This document shows, one piece after another, positions 1 through 12,155 of a stretch of DNA of 64,000 bases. Every line of letters starts with the position of its first letter. Within the stretch, counting starts at the first letter, position 1. The position numbers and the translations under genes were made by a program. Source of the DNA: Cerrena zonata (Eukaryota; Basidiomycota; Agaricomycetes; Polyporales; Cerrenaceae); NCBI GenBank assembly GCA_038087015.1, contig JASBNA010000007.1, positions 1,488,001 to 1,552,000 on the forward strand, read 5' to 3'. The notes beneath the pieces were generated by a model. The model was not told the DNA's origin, did not search any database, and worked only from the letters and a program-made list of their open reading frames with translations.

Positions 1-3000
1 CGCATAGCAGCAGTCCAGACAATCTCGGAGGAAGGCGGGACTGGGCAACCCAAGTATTCCATAGCGTTTCGATGAGAGCCGTGAAGATCGTAGAGACGAG
101 TTTCGTCAATTTGAACTTTCATGATAGACTCGATGATATCTTTGACGACGGTCTTGTCCTCTGCTCGACGAGCACGTTCGGCGAGAAGCATGAACCCGTT
201 TTCCGCGAGTTCTTGGTAGTCAATAGCATCCCGCCCAGCCCATCGGAAGAGATCACGGAGAGTAGCAAAGCCGTGTTTGGTTTCAAAGATGCGACTTGTT
301 TGCCGGCGTTTCTGTAGCTCTTGGAAAACGGTGACAATCTTCTGTCCATAAGAGGGTGCGATGCGACAACGTTGACAGAGGATGGTTTCGAGTTCTGCTT
401 GTGGGACATCCTCGAAATGGACTTCAAGGAAACGATTCCGGAACGCCCGGGAAAGCACTTTACGACCTGCATATAATCCTGGAGGGTTCTGAGTAGCAAA
501 AAGCATGAAATGAGGATGGGGTTTGACTACTTCCTGTGTCTCTGGTATCACCAGTTCTCGATTGTCGTCCAACAAACGGTTCAGTGCTTCGAGGACATCG
601 GTGGGTGCAAGATTGAGCTCGTCCAACACAATCCAATCACCTTGTCGCAGTGCACGAACCAGAAGTCCGTCTTTGAAAACAAGTTTTCCAGTCGCAGGAT
701 CGGACACGTAAGTGCCGATGTATTCTTGGATATCGGTATGCTCGTGGTTGTTGATGCGAATGAACCGATGACCAGTTCGTCGAGCTAAATACTCGATAGA
801 ACTGGTCTTTCCAGCGGAAGTGGGACCTTCAATCAATACGGGGAAGCGCCGCGTGACAATGATCCTAGCTAGATCTACGAGCTTTGTCTCGACCGAGGGT
901 GTCATGATGTAGTCTTCCATCGCGTCTTCAGGCAGAGGACCTCGTTCGAGGTAGAATGGACCGAACTTGATGAAGCTCTCCAAATGCTTGGGTGGTGAGG
1001 GATCTTTCGATAAGAGTGAACGGACGTTCCTCACGTTGGATAAAATATGCTTTTGTGCCAATGAAGTAACAATAGCCGCACTAGGCTTATCCAGCACCAT
1101 GGTGAACGCCATGAGACATCCCTCCCACAGCGCACGTCGCAGAGAATACGCCGATGCAATGTCTGAAGCGAAAGTGAGAGCGCGAGCAAGGGTGCGCATA
1201 CTGAAATGCGGCTTATGATTCGAACCGTCTGCAATTTCACGTTGCTCGGCTAACCGCCTGACTGAGGTGTAGAATTCGGCAACGTCCATAATTGCACCCT
1301 TGTCTCCGACAGCATAAGGACCAATGTAGTGTCCTACGATACTGAGCAGAGTCTCCTGGTCTGCATCTGGAGGTGGAACATCGATTTCTGAGAAACGTGA
1401 GCGAATGTTGGGTGGGAGATCCTTCTTGCCAACGTCTGTTGCGGGGTTCATACATGCGAACAAACGGAAGTCAGGGTGACGCTTTACAGGTTCAAGAGAT
1501 CCTTGTTCGGTAAGTGTAATCGACGCTGTGGGTCCATGGAGAAGACTAGAGACACATTCTAGAGTCTCGGCACTCGCCAGGTTGACTTCATCAAGTAGAA
1601 TCCTATCGAGGTAATAGTGAGTTTTTGTGCAATGTACGCGCTTTCCAAATACGTACCAATGGCCAAAGCGCAAGGCCTTCACCAAAGGTCCTTCCACAAA
1701 GTCGAAGGCAAACTTCCCATTTCCTTGAACATGCTGAATGTCAAAAGTCCGGACATCATTCTCGAACGAATCCCAAACGGCTTCAGATACGTTCAAAACA
1801 CCATGGTCAGTCTTTCTCCGCTTTCTCGGTGTTTCCCCTTCTCTTGTCACTGGTTGACTGCACCAAAAGAAATATTAGCAAGCGGTTCACGTATAGCAAG
1901 AGAATATGAACTTACGAAATGTCTTCGGCAACCTTGGCCTGTATCCTATCCTTCGCCATCTTAGCGGCTTCAAGCCACAAAGCCACAGACCTCTTCCACT
2001 TCCCCTCCTGTACAGCTTTCCTTACAGATTCCTCAAACTTCGCATTCCTCTTCCGACTGAATGTTCCTCCAAATAGATCTAAGAACCTTGTTTGCAACTC
2101 GGAGGCAGGAACCCTCGCGTCAACGGGCTTGAAGCCACCGATGATGTCGGCAGACTCGGTCTGATGTGACAAGTTGAGAGAGATAAGGGGTTTACGGAGA
2201 AGGGAGGCGAGATGCGTGATAACGCTAGTCTTTCCGGTACCTGTCTCTCCTGTGAGGAGGACGGGCTCGTTAAGCGACACAGCAGTAGCCAATCGGGACA
2301 TGAGAAGGACAGCTGGTTTGTGCATGGCGAATGGTCGAGCTGTTGTAAGGCCATCCTCAGGAGGCCCAGCAACGAGACGTGTGCGACCTAAACGGACGGC
2401 AGTGATTTGGCCATTTGCATTCTTTTCCGGCTGGAATTCAGGGACCTTTGAGTGAAGAACCCAATCTCGACGTTCTGGTGTAAGAGCAAGATGCTCCGCG
2501 ACAAGAGTGGCGATGGTGTCCAGATGAGCTCGAGCTGCGGCGGTAGTTGCGCCTGCACCGAAGAAGACATCACGAGTTTCGAAGTAAATATCTTCCCTGA
2601 GTGTGATGTTGGTGAACGCAGTAGTTAAAAGCAGTTGCTGGGTGTCATCTTCCATATCGGTATCCATGGGTTGGAAGCTTGAAGGGAGGAGGTTCTGGAC
2701 ACGGGTGCAAAGCTTGTTCAGTTCTCGTAACCCTATCTCCCTCGTTGAGGCGGCAGATCCAAGACTCTTGACAGCCTCCCACATCCTGATCAGTCCCTCG
2801 TTAGGGACACCAGCAAACCTCGGAAACTTTGCATCGATGATCATCTTCAAGTCATCATGAGTCGGAGCCTGGATAATGACTTCATGCCACTTGTGAGCAG
2901 CAAAGAAGTGTGCTTGTGGAAACTGGCCATTTCGCAAAGGTGTAACGCTTCGTGTAGCGAAAAGAGCAAAGTTTTCGTGTGCAACCACCCGACCTTGACC

Positions 3001-4401
3001 AGGTACTTCCATAGCGGCACGTCCACCAATCCATCGATCTATCCGAAGGGACTCGACGAGAGGTTTTAACATACCAAGAACCTCGTTGCTTCCCCGGTCG
3101 ATATCTTCGAAAACGACCCATTTTCCCTCACGCATAGCCCGGACGAGGACACCTGCTTTCCATTCGAAAGTACCTGGACGAGTTGTTGAGGATACATGTG
3201 AGCCAAGAAGAGAACGAGGATCAAGAGAGGTGTCGGCGAGATGGATGGTGACAATTTGATTGTGTACGTCGGGATAAAGGATGGAGGCCAAGTGTGTTAG
3301 GAGGAGAGACTTTCCGGCGGAAGGTGAAGAGGTAATTAAGGTAGGCACGCTCAGGGAAATATGATTTGCGAGCATGCGTAACGATTCGATTGAGGTGGGT
3401 GTCTCGATGAGTCCCGAGTCGATTTTGAGTGAATTTGATGGTACAAACATTAAGATACCGTGTATATTCACGATATTGTGACTTCAAACGAGAGGTAATC
3501 AGTTTATGACACTCATAGTGAAAGTCAAACTACACACCTCAGTTCCGCGGGATGAATAGGCTCGACTGAGTCCTCTTCCTCGATTTTGAAATAATCTTGA
3601 GGTTCAAGGTGGGCATTTCTAGCGTTGATAACTCTTTCTGCGTCTTCTAATGGCAGAAGCCATCCGTCCACGATCTTTCTCGTTCCGTCTAATTCACAGT
3701 CATACTCCAGCAAGCACTCGGCTTCGGCCACCTCTCCAATGAGGTCCTTTTCCATCTTAGCCCTTTCACCTTCCATCATTCCAGAATGTAACGCATAGCA
3801 CCTGATAGCCAGAAATCTAACACCATTGTCGGGGTGTGGGGTCCAAATTAGTTTCGAGAGAGGCTCGAGCGACCACTGAAGATGACGGGGGAGTTCTTCA
3901 GAAGCTCTAAGAATTCGATAGTACGCCAAAAGAACGCGGTGTAGGTACGAGCTTGGTATGTTTGCTATGTCTTCGGCAGAGTTTACGAAGTGTAATAATC
4001 CACTGCGCAGCTCGGTTTGTTTCAAAAATGCCGATAAGATACTACTAAAGAGTTAGCATGCTGTGGAATTTAAGAAAGAGTATCATTGCATACGGGAAAA
4101 TCTCTGGGTGAACTTCAAGCAACAGACATAAGGCTTCAAGTCTATCCTCTTTGCTCCCTGCGTCATATAGCCATCGAGCGCATAGATCTACAAGAAGCGG
4201 TCGAAATAGTGTTTCAATGGTCATAGTTAGTCCAGGTTGTGCGAGTAGCTCAGACAAAATCTGAAGAAGTTCCGCTTTTGTGGAGGCATTTTGCAATGTT
4301 GTGATGTGAGGAGAATCAGAAGGTAAGAGCGAGATAAGCGAGCGGGTCTGCTGCTTATAGTTGATTTTTAGGGGATCCAGATCCATTGAGTCCGGATCCA
4401 T
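1..4401 (-). CDS. MDN1: Midasin (Mdn1/Rea1), N-terminal part, truncated by window edge
   Basis: Midasin is the giant nuclear AAA ATPase that strips assembly factors from pre-60S ribosomes. The start Met is at 4401. Exons read 4401-4094, 4044-3538, 3481 to about 1916, about 1863 to 1673, then about 1613 leftwards past base 1. Joining them keeps one frame. Three AAA modules are visible. AAA1 has a Walker A-like SPSAGKS and VFEDIDRGS. AAA2 has TGETGTGKTS and, after an intron, LLDEVNLA. AAA3 has GPTSAGKTS and VLDELNLAPTDVLEALNRLL. The N-terminal 270 or so residues are the helical domain before AAA1. The family is usually 4,500-5,000 residues, so most of the gene lies to the left. No frame break was seen. 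Identity is very secure; exact splice positions are my reading of GT/AG sites. Confidence 0.95.
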
Positions 4402-5516
4402 GAGTGTTGGGACTAGCTAGAGCTAGCAGGGACAAGTGATCCCGAACTTGAAAGTTCAGAAAAGGATTTGAGAGCTACCGAGATCGGTTCCGAAACTCTC
4501 TGGTGCCAAAATTGTGATCGATCGAGAATATATCTTATCTTATCTGCCTCAGCCTTCAGCTTGCAGTGGTTCCGATGACTGCCTACTGTCATAACGACTA
4601 CGCTACTACTACTATACTATCTCCTAGTACTAGTGCAATGCACAAGAAACCCGCCAGATCATCACTCAAGTCCGGCTGCTGATATCCTGGCGTATATAGT
4701 CCTCTTCTACCTGCGGTCCGAGACGATGCCACCTCTTGATCATGAGTCGGATCCATGAATGCATCTAAGTATCTACCTATCCCCATTACTCGACATGATC
4801 CTGCATAGTTGACTGCTCGAGTTCTTATGTAACCTCTCATAGTGGATCATCAAACAATAATACCAGGCACCTGTTTCACCGCTCTATGTCTACTTCATAG
4901 ATTGCAACATTGCATTTCCTAAGAATCATTTTATAGCACCCGCCCACCATTCATGAAGAAACAACATCCTTCGGGCTTGCATCCTCATACTCACCATAGC
5001 CACCTACCTAAAGCTACTTTGATGTATAATTGCCTTTGTAAACGAAGATCTGATTCAAACGGCGTCGGCGTCATTGGTACCGCCTTCAAACCCAAACCTT
5101 TCCACTGAAAGTAATACCAGGATATCTCCCACAGTAAATAGCTCGTCATCAAACTCTGGCTGATTTTGTTATTCTATGATACTGGGTCGGCGTGGTTGAA
5201 GACTCGTGGCTACCAGACTTTCATCATTCAACGTTCTTGAACCCTCAAACCCCATAGCCCCATGAACGGAACGCCATACTTCTGGGCGGTATCCCCGGAT
5301 GGGGCGGGGTGCCAGTACCCTGACCCCACTATCAGCCCGCTATCATCGACAAGTCCGGTGGCTGCATCGCTTTTTTGGAATAGGATGTCGGTGTCCTGTG
5401 ACGTCCGGTCCTACTGCATTATGCATTGTTTCGAATCTAGAGAAGAGCCTCAACGGATCCTGAACTTGGCATAATATGGTTCATCGATATGGGCGCAATT
5501 GTCTTCTCTCAGAACT
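4402..5516. other. Intergenic, no gene seen
   Basis: About 1.1 kb separates the start of midasin from the first CAP gene, which point away from each other, so both promoters must lie here. All reading frames are short and lack family motifs. I see no tRNA or transposon signature. Confidence 0.6.
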
Positions 5517-5524
5517 TATATAAA
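5517..5524 (+). promoter_or_regulatory. TATA box of first CAP gene
   Basis: TATATAAA lies 91 bp upstream of the CAP start codon at 5608. The transcript leader between them is A/C-rich with no other ATG. A strong TATA suggests regulated, burst-like expression, which would suit a secreted effector-like protein; that last step is inference. Confidence 0.6.
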
Positions 5525-5607
5525 GGCACAGTCCGTACCTCAGGACACCAATCGTTCCAGCGATAGTATCTCGAAGCTTCAAGCTCAGCTTTATCAATCA
5601 ACTGACT

Positions 5608-6408
5608 ATGGCTCGCTTCTTCTACACCCTCGTCCTCCCCGTCCTTGCACTTGTGCTCGCTGCTAATGCCGTCCCGTGCGACGAGACTCAGATTGTATCT
5701 ACCGTACCCGACGTGGAGACCCCGATGTACCTGGATGACTCTGTTCAAATCGTATTAAACGATGACATCCAACGGTACTTAAATGCACACAACACCGTTC
5801 GTGCTCAACACGGTGCTAGAGCTTTGTCCTGGAACAATACCTCCGCAGGGCAAGCTCGGAAATGGGCTAACCAATGCAAGTTCCAACACTCAGGGGGAAA
5901 GCTAGGACCTTTGGGTGGTATGGTGTTCTTGAAATTCCATCTTGAAAGGCTTGACTAAAACGGCATGGTTATTTTAGAGAACTTGGCGGCGGGTTTTGGA
6001 GGTGGATACAATATCGAAAAGGCAGTCAAATCCTGGACCGATGAAGTTTGTGAGTATCCTCCGACGGTGATTAAACGACTATCGCTGAAACAGATATAGC
6101 GGAGTACAACCCGAGGAACCCTCAACCTTCTCATTTCACCCAAGTGGTCTGGAAGAGCACGACGTCGGTCGGATGCGCGGTCAAGACGTGTAACAATATC
6201 TTCCCCGGTAATGTATGTGATAATCTACGTTCGAGATACTTATATTCCTTGAACTAATCTACTTTTTACCAATAGAACGCCCTATTCTTTGTCTGCGAGT
6301 ATTTCCCGCAGGGTAATATCATTGGACGTTTCCCGTAAGTCATATTGCTGAAGCCATAGACGATTGAGCTGAGGGGTTATTTATTATAGACAAAACGTCC
6401 AAGTATGA
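5608..6408 (+). CDS. Secreted CAP superfamily (SCP/TAPS, PR-1/Pry-like) protein, copy 1
   Basis: Small secreted CAP-domain protein; fungal relatives (yeast Pry, plant-pathogen PR-1-like) bind sterols or fatty acids outside the cell. Five exons fit: 5608-5917, 5978-6049, 6100-6212, 6276-6334, 6390-6408, all with GT/AG borders and one frame. Residues 1-20 form a hydrophobic signal peptide ending near ANA. The CAP core follows: HNTVRAQHGA (first histidine), WANQCKFQHS, then SHFTQVVWKSTTSVGCAV (CAP1 signature) and FFVCEYFP. Compared with its paralogue at 12156 it carries about 30 extra acidic residues between signal peptide and CAP domain. Intron positions and phases match the paralogue exactly, showing duplication of the whole gene. 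Family call is firm; ligand is unknown. Confidence 0.92.
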
Positions 6409-9149
6409 GGTGTATAATACACTAAGCTCTTAAGATATTGATGCTTATTCGTTGGGAGGAGAATTATCAAATTGTGTATCAAGGAGTGTATTATGTACTG
6501 GAAATATATTGTGGACGTGTCTAAGACAACAGGTTTTGAATAGGGAGATACAATTCCCTACAAATCAAACATTTTCACGACTTGCAAAGTGTTTGAACGA
6601 GGTGATCAACACGTAAGACCTATTTATAGAGCATGGGCTTTTGAGGAGAAATACAGTATTGCACTAAACGACGGAGGAAAATGTACGTGTCGATTAGAGT
6701 TCGGTATAATCCAGGCAGAATTCTAAGTGGGTTAGACATGGATTCAGTTTGCGCTGTCCTGCCGTCATGTGCTTCGATGATTCCCGATAGGAGTCCCTGT
6801 GAGTGTGGAACAGATTGTTGTCATAGAATTGGCGTCCGTCGACGAGAGGGGAGAACTGAGAAGCTTGGTTACTGTATGGTCGTCTTCAGTAGAGTGCTAC
6901 GGTGGAGTTTCCGAGTCCTTGATGTGTTGTCCATTCTCGAAAGTTGAACGTGGAGTAGCTTGTATGATGGAGATAAAGCATAACTAACGGACCAAGATTC
7001 TGAGTTCAATCCTTCGTATAACCTCCTCGTCAAGTTGAGTGTTGGACTCATTGAACGTCTTGGAGAGTGTAGGGAGCTGGAAGAGGCTTAGTGACCGCTA
7101 GTTAGGGTGTGGCAGGACTTTGAAGACCGCGAAGGATGAGATGCCAATTTGATTCTTCGACCTGATGCTCGTTGGCCTGTACACTTCGAGATGGATGGTG
7201 TCGAGTGTAACAGGCAGGGGAATGTAGGAGGATGAGAGGGCCAGCAATATAGGTAGCGGTAGCGGGTTGTTGGCGGAAGTGGCCAGAATCTGAAGCGATC
7301 GGAGTTGAGCAGAGCGGAGTAAATATTGGGCACGCCCCCGAGGTTCGCGAGTCGCTTGTCCTCTTTCGGGCCTCTTCCTCGCCACTTCCTCTTTGTGATC
7401 GACATTCTTTGACTACTCCTTCTCGGGCATGGCTAGGTCGATCATTTTGGAGGGAGTTTGTGATATCTTTATTGTCTGCCACCGTCGCGTCTCGAATCGA
7501 TTCGCCATACCATGAGAGTCTCGACGACCGTCTCAATCATCTACAAAATAACCTGGCGAGGATCTCAATCGAGGGCTCTGGGGATCGAATTCGTCGGACA
7601 TGTTCGCTCCTCTTCCCCGCTCTTGCTGACATATAGAATATTTGCCTCGTTATTCATCACACCTCTTGAACGTCTTGATTCTTGAAGTCTTCTGGGCACA
7701 CTGGACATAATCCGTATCTCCTCGACCAACTTGGGACTTCTGGCAGGGTACTGGCTTTCGCAAGACATTCATCAGGCTAATGGCGGTTCCCCGACTATCC
7801 TGCTGGCTAGTAGCTGCGAAACTCAGTCAATCTAGCGTGCATTGGAGGAGTTTGGGTTTTGGAAATAGTGTCGAAATATTTGAGGTACGATTCGTCGCTT
7901 TCAAACACCATAGGGCTTCCGGAGGTTAACAAAAAATATGTCCCTTGGTCTGTAGTGACTAGTCAATCGAACAGGTACCAGCGAATCGAACGATATCGAG
8001 CACTTTAAACTCGTCGGGTTGATTTCAAGAACGTCGACAAGGCTTAAAAATAAGCCTATCTATGACTGGGCCCTGAGTCCATCAGGACTCCCCATATTGA
8101 TAGACATAGGCTTCTATCATTGGGTATGTCAATTTGATTCCTACGTTCTTTTCATTTCGTTCCCCGATCGCTGCACTTTCCTCGATATCCAACTTCTCAT
8201 ATTGTTTCCCACGATTGTTGCATGTTCGCGAGGTGGAACTACACACCGAGGCGTTACATGTCGCAACAAAGTGGAACATCGTAGTGAGTGAGGATGACAA
8301 GGAACGGTACAGGATATATGAGAAGGAAGAAGGATGAGCATCAGGAGGTTATGATGACGTTGGGCGTACCTCTGGCTTGACTTGAAACCCAGGTGTTTAC
8401 GGTGCGAAGGAGTGCTCGTTTTCATTTTGTATAAGAGCATTTGTCCTACAGTATAGCGTGCTGTGGACATTGCTCATCTACGGGAGGCATGAAGACGTCA
8501 ATGATGATATGTGGAATTGACGTACGAACTAAGCATTGTCCACTTGCGACGTTCCATGTGTTTGTTGGGAAACCAGAATACTACGGTGCGATGCGATTGG
8601 TTTGAGTAGTCAAGGTCCTGTGTATGAGTACTTCTATCTTCCCTGCATGCTCGAGAAGCATGTTGTTGTATGGGTCGGGCTGCAGTGCCTAGCCCAGCGT
8701 GCCGCGTACTCTGACACTCTTCGAGCGTCGTAAAGTCAGAACTCCTCGTGGCTGAGATGTATTGAACACCCATCCTTGATTAACCGATGCTAACTTGACA
8801 GATGCTGACAATCCGGACAGGAAAAATCCGTCAGACAGCTGCAAGGGACTCTGGGTGAACGTGCTTCGAGGTCGATCTCGGGACCGGCGTGATTGCAGCC
8901 CTGTTTCAACTTGCTGATGCTGCTCTTGTCATCTTCCCTATCTCAGTGGTCTGTTGCTGCCCACTGGCTTGGTCAATAGCTTGATACCACGACGAGCAAC
9001 TGGCTACTGTGCTGATGAGAAGGAGGCCTCCACCCACGCGAAAAATCGGACGCGGCGGGCCTTTTCATGCCCTAGTTGGGCTCGCCGCTTGCTCTATCAG
9101 TCTTTCTCCCCTTAAACGAGCCCGCTACGGTGGTCGCCGCTCCCGCCTC
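6409..9149. other. 2.7 kb gene-poor stretch
   Basis: No reading frame here carries a recognisable motif, and the overlapping minus-strand frames at 7088-7536 look like composition artefacts. The only structure I can defend is the hairpin at 8052-8113. The region lies between the two CAP paralogues. Confidence 0.5.
8052..8113. repeat. Imperfect 62-nt inverted repeat (hairpin)
   Basis: Outer arms AAGCCTAT (8052-8059) and ATAGGCTT (8106-8113) pair over 8 bp. Inside them CTAT pairs with ATAG (4 bp), TGGG with CCCA (4 bp), and GAGTCC with GGACTC (6 bp) around an ATCA loop at 8081-8084. That gives 22 bp of stem with small bulges. A second mini-palindrome, GGCTTA-AAAA-TAAGCC at 8041-8056, overlaps the left arm and could compete with it. 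It sits in a gene-free region. It could be a transcribed structured RNA, a MITE remnant or chance. Confidence 0.5.
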
Positions 9150-9158
9150 TATATAAAA
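9150..9158 (+). promoter_or_regulatory. TATA box of small Tyr-rich gene
   Basis: TATATAAAA lies 92 bp upstream of the ATG at 9242. It is followed by a C/T-rich leader (about 9170-9235) with no upstream ATG, a classic fungal core promoter. The TATA-to-ATG spacing is nearly the same as in the first CAP gene. Confidence 0.6.
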
Positions 9159-9241
9159 GCTAGCAAGACCCCGCTCCTCTTTCTCCCATCCCACTAACTC
9201 AACCCTCTACCCACACTCCTTCTGCCTTACTACGTTCCAAA

Positions 9242-9867
9242 ATGCGCGACTCAATGCCAGAGCAACAGATCCACCCTTTGGGGCTTTCTGCCTCTGAGGA
9301 CTATGACTACGACTACGATCTGTACTACTTCTACCCCTCAATCTCTCCCTACATCGTCTCGCCCCACGATCTTGAAGTCTTCGATCAACTGGAGGTTCGT
9401 GCTGGCATTGTTGTCGTGTAAGAAATCGCACTCAGGAATGAATTACTCACAGAGCGCTATCGACAATCGCTGGACTATTCCCGATGACAACCATTCCCCG
9501 CGATCTATTTCTCCCGTGAGTCTTCTCTATCTTCTGTCTTCTCTAGCCTAGCATTTTAACATGAAATGAATTGCGGTCTAGGTCGTTTCGCTTTCATACA
9601 CTACGACGTCGGAATTTGCTTTCCCAGAGGTTCAAGTGGAAGGTGGTCTTGCGGGCTACAGTCGATTTTTCATATCTGGTTTTCAATACGCTGTGAGTTC
9701 CTTCAATTTCCGAGCCTCATCACGCTCTGGAGTGTCTTGCTCATTTCGCACAATCTCGTTCTTGATCTTCTGGCTTGAAGTCACAACGCTTGTCACGCCG
9801 TCTTGACAACACCTTGCGCATTCTTCAGGATGGTCTTCGCAAGACTAAACGCAGGTTGCGGCTTTGA
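9242..9867 (+). CDS. Small Tyr-rich protein of unknown function (about 137 aa)
   Basis: I do not recognise this protein. Four exons fit without a stop: 9242-9394, 9453-9515, 9582-9692 and 9781-9867, of 51, 21, 37 and 29 codons, all phase 0. The first donor is GTTCGT, the next two are GTGAGT. The N-terminal third is acidic and Tyr-rich (DYDYDYDLYYFYPSISPY, residues about 20-37); the C-terminal 29 residues are strongly basic (SRRLDN, KTKRRLRL). There is no signal peptide or membrane segment and no CaaX end, so it is not an obvious pheromone precursor. The TATA box, pyrimidine leader and exon lengths all divisible by three support a real gene. The last acceptor (CTTGAAG) is weak, so the final exon is the least certain part. 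Confidence 0.6.
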
Positions 9868-9970
9868 GTCGTTTGTGCTTGCGCGTTTTTGGTCACGCTT
9901 ATTGATAATGTCGAAGTATTGCTTGATCTTCACAAAAAAACTGTTCACTGATTTCATCGCACGTGAACCC

Positions 9971-10071
9971 CTTTCTTGAATTTTGTTGCGTTCGTTTGAT
10001 CTTGATTTCTCGCTTTCTTGAATAGTTGCTTTCTTGTGTTATTCTTGCTATCTTGCTTTCTTGCTTTCTTG
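9971..10071 (+). repeat. CTTTCTTG short repeat, pyrimidine-rich
   Basis: Five copies of CTTTCTTG occur at 9971, 10013, 10029, 10056 and 10064, the last two in direct tandem, within a T/C-rich stretch. It follows the stop codon of the small Tyr-rich gene by about 100 bp, so it probably lies in its 3' untranslated region, where it could bind a pyrimidine-tract protein. That role is inference. Confidence 0.55.
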
Positions 10072-12155
10072 GTCACACTAGTGTATTCCGCTCATAATGC
10101 TGTCATGGCTTCGGTCGTTTCTGTAACATATGATTGTATAAATTTTGCAAATATAAATAGTCACTGAACAACGGTTTGTGGAAATGAGGAACTGACAACC
10201 TTACTGGACCCGCTGCATAGCAGGCCGAAGACCTATGATACACAAGTCGATACAAATGATCAGCCGGTGATCGACGATCGACGTATTGGGCAACTCACTC
10301 ATTGGAGAAGACCAGTCTTAGTCCGTCATATAAGTCCGCGTTATTGAGCTCGGGGAATAGATAGGAATGTTAACAACACAGGATACGGTCACCGTCCGTA
10401 GAGGTGGTGGTCCAAGGGGAAAAGACAACGCGTGTGAACCGCGCCCTGGCGCTTCTTAAATGAGACGCGATCACGTGCTGGGAAACCTCAGGCGTTTGAT
10501 CGGGCGTTCGAGTCAGACTCCCGATTCAGGTCATTGACCGAACCAGCTCCGCTACAGTGACTACGAAGACCTCATACGGAACGAACTATTTTATCTCCAG
10601 AGTGGTTGAGGCCTGCAGACCTGAGCTAGAGAAGTTCGGTATCTTGAAAGTCTAGTTTTTTCTAACAGTCACTAGGTGGTAGGCTACATCGATTATCACA
10701 TGGTACTGACGGCCGCTCTTCCTCGATTCGATGTGCATAATAACTTGATTCAATAACCTGGATGTTACTCTCCATATTCATCACTAGGTATGAATTAGAA
10801 TATGCTAGCAACATCTTCAATGGGAATCTTACAAAGTTCATTCTCATACTCTGGTTGTATCGTCCAGTTCCATCATGACGCGATCATACTTTGTGAGTAA
10901 CAATGAATTATGAAATCACTGTAATCACCGGGACCCATTTGTCTTCTTAGGAATATAGTATCATGCTACGATAGACGACTGGTGGCAAACTCAGTATCTG
11001 AGTCACTCCGACACGCGTCATTTTTCGAACCTTGTACCAGAGGATGCCACGATATGCCAACCATAATCACGAATTGACAGAGACAATATGATGAGTACTC
11101 TCCAACTCTTGAGTCTGGGCGAATCTGGTGGTACATAACTTACATATACTCACAGAGGATCTTTCAGTAACATTGCTCCAGACCACTCGTACGTTTGTCC
11201 CCTTCGGAGTGCCCGCAATTATCACTACGCTTTTCGGCCGTCTCCAAGACTTTATTTATGAATCTCTCGACCCAGATATTCCTCATCCCCAAAGACGAGA
11301 CGATTCGCTCCGCATTTGATCTTTTTCAACATTGGATATAGTATGAGCTCAAAAGGACGATGTTAGTGATAGGCTAAGTCAGTCTTTCTCTCGCGTCTAC
11401 AGTAGCTCAACCTTTTGCGGTTTCATCGCCTCCTGGCATCCCATAATATCAACTCTATCGCGCAAAACTTCTCAATGGGAATATATCCTCGTCTAGTGTC
11501 TCCAGCCTTCGATTCTGGACTTGATGTTGCCGGTCAGCATCGGGGGCGAATCAATCCAATCAGTTTCTAAACTCAGCAGACTGTGCTAAGACGAACTTTA
11601 TACAAATCCAACAAACCCAAAGTAGCTTCCGTCGCATGTCAAACTTCTCAGTTGATGCCTTGTCAACGAATGACGTAAGGTTAACTGACTTCCCGTCGTT
11701 GGATCCGCTGCTACGTATGCACTTTGCATCCCTGCGGAAGGGAATTCGAAGAATGGAGCACCACTATTGGTAACTGTAGACCACACGAACCACGACATAT
11801 AACTAACGCTAACTGTCAGCATTTTCTATCATGAATATGATTCTTCTAGAGTCGAGCTTGAACTTGATTACTCCGCTTCGGAGCGTTCCCAGTGGTATGT
11901 CGGAGCCATGATACCCCCAGATGGTATGCATCGGTTCTGCCGCCAGGCGGTCAGCCGCTTACGCGGGGTCATTGTACATCATGTACTCGATACAGCCGCG
12001 GAACGCCATTCTTTCATCACTTAAAGGGTATGACTATTGCATATCCATCTTGGAATTACATTTCTTCGTTTTCCTTATAATCCCTCCTTCCGCTCCCTTG
12101 CCTCCGTGGTCTGTCGTTCTTTCACAACAACCTCTCCTATCCTCATCAACACATA
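10072..12155. other. 2.1 kb stretch without a recognisable gene
   Basis: Only short frames without motifs are present. The last 100 bp must hold the promoter of the second CAP gene; a weak TTATAA is at about 12075, some 80 bp before the ATG. Nothing else stands out. Confidence 0.5.

Noticed and set aside
7088..7536. Three overlapping minus-strand frames of 95-144 codons
   Set aside because: No family motif, no plausible splice sites, and three frames open at once points to base composition.
9242..9867. Small gene as a lipopeptide pheromone precursor
   Set aside because: No C-terminal CaaX; the protein ends in basic residues, and it is longer than typical precursors.
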